DNA of 7,363 nt from Actinomycetota bacterium (GTDB taxonomy: Bacteria > Actinomycetota > Actinomycetes > Nanopelagicales > Nanopelagicaceae). This document shows, in pieces, positions 5,417 through 7,363 of this stretch (positions are counted from its first letter, which is position 1; each line of letters starts with the position of its first letter). The stretch is from positions 1 to 7,363 of the forward strand of contig CANKXJ010000038.1 in assembly GCA_947487595.1 (NCBI GenBank), read 5' to 3'. Both the position numbers and the translations under genes were made by a program. The notes under the pieces are model-generated. The model did not search any database. It saw only the letters and a program-made list of their open reading frames with translations, and had not been told where the DNA came from.

Positions 5417-6577
5417 TTAAAGAAGCACGTCTGCATCTGTCCACAAGCATTCACACTCTGGGTGCTGCGGGAAATGTTGTAGCTGGGGATTGAGCGCATC
5501 TAGGAAGTCCACAATCAACTGAGCGGCTTGTAGTTCACTTTTGCCTGTATCTATAAATTTCAATGCTGCATGTGCCGCCAGAGCGGCAACTTGGTGAGCA
5601 ACTGCGATCGGGAGCTCATCACTTGTTCCAAGTGGAATAGAGAGTTCAGCAACACCCACCCGATCAGCTTCAATAAGTGAAAGACAACGCCGGCATGGAG
5701 TGCTGCCGGGTTGAACAAAAGGTCCAACTGTTGCCACATGACCCGGTGCTCTACCCACAAAGAAGTGGTCTTGCCCATCGCGTAAAAGATGCTCTACATA
5801 CTGTGAATCAAAGCTGCCGCAGATTATTCGTAAATTCTTCTCTGGAACAACAGGCTTTGGTGCACCTCGTTGAGCAAGTGCAAAACTAGATGCCACGGGA
5901 AAGAGTGACCATTCCCGTGCTAACTCTTCGATTCTCTTTTTGTAGTTAAGACCTAAGTCAGTTGTTCTCAGTGATCCTGAGCCTAAATCACTATCAACAA
6001 CCGTTGGATGTTTGTATGAGGCAGATAAAGAAATCCGAGTATTTGTCACACCACTTGCTAAGAGAATTGAAAAGAGCAAAGTTGCTGTTCGTGAGTTACC
6101 AATGATTTCAACACCAAAATTCTGGCGCGCAGTCATGACATCCACCCCACCATCTCGAACTCCTTGAATCCACGTGGCTTGACTTAACTCTGGCGCTAAA
6201 CGTTTTTGTAGCTGACTAAAGGCAGCATCAATGCTCTGGTCTTGTGTGTGAACTGCTCGGGATTCAATTGCTGATTGAAATCTATTATTGAGCTTTATTG
6301 TTTTGCGTTGTGTGTCAAGAAAGTTTGCTGCCAGTAGTTCATCAATAATGGATTCGATTATTTTGATTGGAATTCCCAGTTTTTGAGAGATTTCATCACA
6401 GTTCAAGATCCCAGTGAACTGCTCAATAATTGATCTGGCCAAAGAGTGCTTAATCGCAACCCCATGAGTTGAGGTGGCCATCGTGATAGAGCTTTCCTGT
6501 GTTGAGGTTAATGAACTAATAAAGACGCCGTTTTTTAGACGGGGAAAAATAGGGGCCGCACTTGATGTAGTAGTCAT
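5417..6577 (-). CDS. E1/ThiF-like protein of the TOMM leader-binding (cyclodehydratase-like) type
   Basis: A 386-residue protein. Residues about 40-95 look like a small winged-helix/leader-peptide-binding module (DEISQKLGIPIKIIESIIDEL). A Rossmann-like strand and loop follow at 156-177 (VEIIGNSRTATLL, degenerate for the GxGxxG nucleotide loop). VVDSDLGSGSLRTTDLG (193-209) matches the shape of the family's D-x-D segment. A Cys4 zinc site is formed by GSTPCRRC (Cys295, Cys298) and HPECECLW (Cys375, Cys377). The GPFVQPG lead-in to the first Cys pair and the HPxCxCxW end are typical of actinobacterial proteins annotated as TOMM precursor leader-binding or ThiF-family adenylyltransferases. In azole-forming systems such proteins present the precursor peptide to a YcaO enzyme; none is here, so the role is unknown. 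ATG 6577 lacks a clear ribosome-binding site; ATG 6481 (residue 33) is possible. Confidence 0.8.
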   Translation of the reverse strand: MTTTSSAAPIFPRLKNGVFISSLTSTQESSITMATSTHGVAIKHSLARSIIEQFTGILNCDEISQKLGIPIKIIESIIDELLAANFLDTQRKTIKLNNRFQSAIESRAVHTQDQSIDAAFSQLQKRLAPELSQATWIQGVRDGGVDVMTARQNFGVEIIGNSRTATLLFSILLASGVTNTRISLSASYKHPTVVDSDLGSGSLRTTDLGLNYKKRIEELAREWSLFPVASSFALAQRGAPKPVVPEKNLRIICGSFDSQYVEHLLRDGQDHFFVGRAPGHVATVGPFVQPGSTPCRRCLSLIEADRVGVAELSIPLGTSDELPIAVAHQVAALAAHAALKFIDTGKSELQAAQLIVDFLDALNPQLQHFPQHPECECLWTDADVLL

Positions 6578-6700
6578 GGTGCAAGAGTTGCTCTGGCCGA
6601 GGCCTTTCGCTTTTACCTACTCATAACCTGTGGAGCGCCCCGGTTAATTACTACTCTGTGAGATGTGTCATCACTGTTTGAATACGTGCAATGGCATGAA
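6578..6700. other. Upstream region of the E1-like gene
   Basis: This 123-nt stretch lies between the E1-like start and the terminator hairpin and should contain the E1-like promoter. On the minus strand TAATTA (6650-6645) is a fair -10 with ATGACA 15 nt upstream, which would give a leader of about 60 nt; spacing is short and confidence low. No RNA gene was recognised. A short cysteine-containing frame on the plus strand begins here at 6663 (see findings). Confidence 0.3.
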
Positions 6701-6740
6701 GAAACCCCCACTTTCGCTTAGGAAGGTGGGGGTTTCTTTT
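6701..6740. terminator. Strong intrinsic terminator, probably bidirectional
   Basis: The arms GAAACCCCCAC (6701-6711) and GTGGGGGTTTC (6726-6736) pair perfectly over 11 bp. The stem extends inward by a G-U, two A-U and one C-G pair to a 6-nt loop at 6716-6721. On the plus strand it is followed by TTTT (6737-6740); on the minus strand the stem ends in TTTC and is followed by TTC. It lies 37 nt past the stop of the zinc-ribbon gene (minus strand), which it most likely terminates, separating that unit from the E1-like gene. No plus-strand gene that would need it was identified. Confidence 0.85.
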
Positions 6741-6749
6741 AACGCTAGA

Positions 6750-6769
6750 CGCTCACATCTAGGTGAGCG
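6750..6769. repeat. Second stem-loop just after the zinc-ribbon gene
   Basis: CGCTCAC (6750-6756) pairs with GTGAGCG (6763-6769) over 7 bp with the 6-nt loop ATCTAG. In the minus-strand transcript it comes 8 nt after the TAA stop and 13 nt before the main terminator hairpin. There is no U-run of its own on that strand. It may protect the 3' end or pause polymerase before the terminator. Confidence 0.55.
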
Positions 6770-6777
6770 AAATTTAA

Positions 6778-6942
6778 TTACTGTGCTTTGCCGAGGATGC
6801 GATTGACCTTGGTGCCACACACTGGACAGATGCCCTGTGCCATGCGCCGACCAGATTCAGAGACCTTTACGGTTCCCTCAAAATCACGCTTCTCTTTGCA
6901 CTTAACGCAGTAAGCGTCACCTTTGTATGTCTCAACTGCCAT
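6778..6942 (-). CDS. DUF5679-type zinc-ribbon protein, 54 residues
   Basis: A short gene of 54 codons starting ATG 6942-6940 and ending TAA 6780-6778. The product begins MAVETYKGDAYCVKCKEKRD and has two CxxC pairs, Cys12/Cys15 and Cys39/Cys42, which would bind one zinc ion in a ribbon fold. Between the pairs is a basic strand segment (VKVSESGRRMAQG), and the tail is TKVNRILGKAQ. The composition, length and motif fit the small actinobacterial family DUF5679, whose function is unknown; binding of nucleic acid or protein is a guess based on zinc ribbons in general. A strong GGAGG lies 8 nt before the ATG, so it is probably well translated. It is followed by two hairpins, the second a strong terminator, and preceded by a GC-rich structured leader. 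The peptidase gene ends 135 nt upstream on the same strand. Confidence 0.9.
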   Translation of the reverse strand: MAVETYKGDAYCVKCKEKRDFEGTVKVSESGRRMAQGICPVCGTKVNRILGKAQ

Positions 6943-6949
6943 TTTTTTG

Positions 6950-6955
6950 TCCTCC
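6950..6955 (-). promoter_or_regulatory. Strong ribosome-binding site of the zinc-ribbon gene
   Basis: GGAGGA on the minus strand, with GGAGG spaced 8 nt from ATG 6942 by an A-rich stretch, is the best ribosome-binding site in the window and fixes the start of this very short gene. Confidence 0.8.
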
Positions 6956-6966
6956 GTTCGACGCTT

Positions 6967-7003
6967 GCAATCCCTAAGGGGTTGCTCCCCGTGCGGGGCG
7001 AGC
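6967..7003 (-). promoter_or_regulatory. GC-rich leader with overlapping stem-loops
   Basis: In the minus-strand leader of the zinc-ribbon gene, four short G/C blocks follow one another: CCCC (6998-6995), GGGG (6990-6987), CCCC (6981-6978), GGG (6974-6972). Block 1 can pair with 2 (4-nt loop, flanked by a 3-bp GCT/AGC pairing with a bulge), 2 with 3 (5-nt loop), or 3 with 4 (3-nt loop, extended by GCAA/TTGC after a mismatch). Such mutually exclusive pairings resemble attenuators, but the stems are short and no family was recognised. It lies 11 nt before the GGAGG. Confidence 0.35.
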
Positions 7004-7077
7004 GTTCTGTTAAGTGAGACGATACCCCTCTACACGCTCAATCGAGGGAAACTAGGCGCGTTTGTGGAGGAGTTTTT

Positions 7078-7363
7078 TCAACCCTTAGCCAGGAGCTTTT
7101 TGAGCGCTTCTGGGGCTGCGAGCGCAGTTTCAGCTGCTTCATAGCCATCCAGGTAGGCGCTGGCAATCTCGGCCCTAGGAAATCTGGCCAATAGCTCCTT
7201 GAACTCTGCCCCATGGTCGAAATACTCAAGGTGGATGGCTTCATGAAAGAGGACATAGTCCAGGGCGTAGTCAGGAGCGCCTTTGAGTCGATCAGAGATA
7301 CGAATGCTTCGATCCACACCTGTGCATGAACCCCAGCGCTCGCGCATCCCTCGCCAAGCAACT
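7078..7363 (-). CDS. YgjP/SprT-like zinc metallopeptidase (M48-annotated), 3' part, cut by the right edge
   Basis: Only the C-terminal 94 codons are in the window; the frame stays open to the edge, so the start is outside. The visible part begins VAWRGMRERWGSCT, where RWGSCT is the hallmark of the YgjP (DUF45) family, followed by IRISDRLKGAPDYALDYVLF and the zinc-binding HEAIH (residues 40-44 of the fragment, catalytic Glu41). EYFDHGAEF follows, whose His50 fits the third zinc ligand. The C-terminus is Ala- and Lys-rich. An internal ATG at 7347 could be mistaken for the start, but it falls inside the conserved motif. Such proteins are predicted cytoplasmic peptidases without a settled substrate. 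TGA 7080-7078 ends it 135 nt before the zinc-ribbon gene. Confidence 0.9.
   Translation of the reverse strand, partial: VAWRGMRERWGSCTGVDRSIRISDRLKGAPDYALDYVLFHEAIHLEYFDHGAEFKELLARFPRAEIASAYLDGYEAAETALAAPEALKKLLAKG

Noticed and set aside
6578..6700. Possible tRNA or other folded RNA gene before the terminator on the plus strand
   Set aside because: No acceptor stem, T-loop consensus or cloverleaf could be built from the stretch.
7038..7361. Open minus-strand frame of 107 codons overlapping the peptidase
   Set aside because: The overlapping frame carries RWGSCT and HEAIH, so this one is a shadow of the real peptidase frame.
1..7363. CRISPR array, insertion sequence, prophage or defence system
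   Set aside because: No regularly spaced repeats, transposase, integrase or known defence proteins were seen; the window consists mainly of conserved chromosomal genes plus the pilin cassette.

Overview
The window looks like a piece of chromosome from a low-to-mid G+C member of the Actinomycetota. The protein sequences read as actinobacterial: an FtsX/FtsE/RF2/SmpB block, a 54-residue DUF5679-type zinc ribbon, and an E1-like protein of the actinobacterial 'TOMM/cyclodehydratase' type. Base composition is much lower in G+C than in streptomycetes or mycobacteria, roughly the mid-40s percent by eye. Short intergenic gaps, a likely leaderless gene and this composition would suit a streamlined aquatic lineage such as the acI/Nanopelagicales group; that placement is inference. 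All confident genes lie on the minus strand, so transcription runs from right to left.

Left block (1-3697), in order of transcription: prfB (release factor 2), ftsE and ftsX (the ABC-type divisome complex that controls peptidoglycan hydrolases), smpB, and then the first 97 nt of the tmRNA gene ssrA, cut by the left edge. SmpB and tmRNA are partners in trans-translation, and RF2 is the normal termination factor, so this is a translation-termination/ribosome-rescue group with the division genes between them.

Middle block (3750-5300): a tightly packed four-gene cassette of small, single-membrane-span proteins of the Tad/Flp pilus type. In transcription order these are a 77-residue pilin-like protein, two TadE-like pseudopilins and a TadG-like protein. 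They are joined by a 2-nt gap, a 4-nt TTGA overlap and a 10-nt overlap with a GTG start. No ATPase (CpaF/TadA), platform protein (TadB/TadC), prepilin peptidase or CpaE-like protein is present, so the machine that would export and assemble them must be outside the window.

Right block (5417-7363): an E1/ThiF-like protein with a Cys4 zinc site but a degenerate nucleotide-binding loop and no YcaO partner in view; a strong intrinsic terminator; a 54-residue two-CxxC zinc-ribbon protein with a strong ribosome-binding site and a structured GC-rich leader; and the 3' part of a YgjP/SprT-like HExxH zinc peptidase cut by the right edge. I recall this set as a conserved actinobacterial neighbourhood near UvrD-type helicases, but those helicases are not in the window.

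No CRISPR array, insertion sequence, tRNA, phage gene or obvious defence system was seen. The most unusual points are the orphan pilin cassette with its atypical pilin, and the orphan E1-like protein. There is no gene-free stretch longer than about 200 bases.
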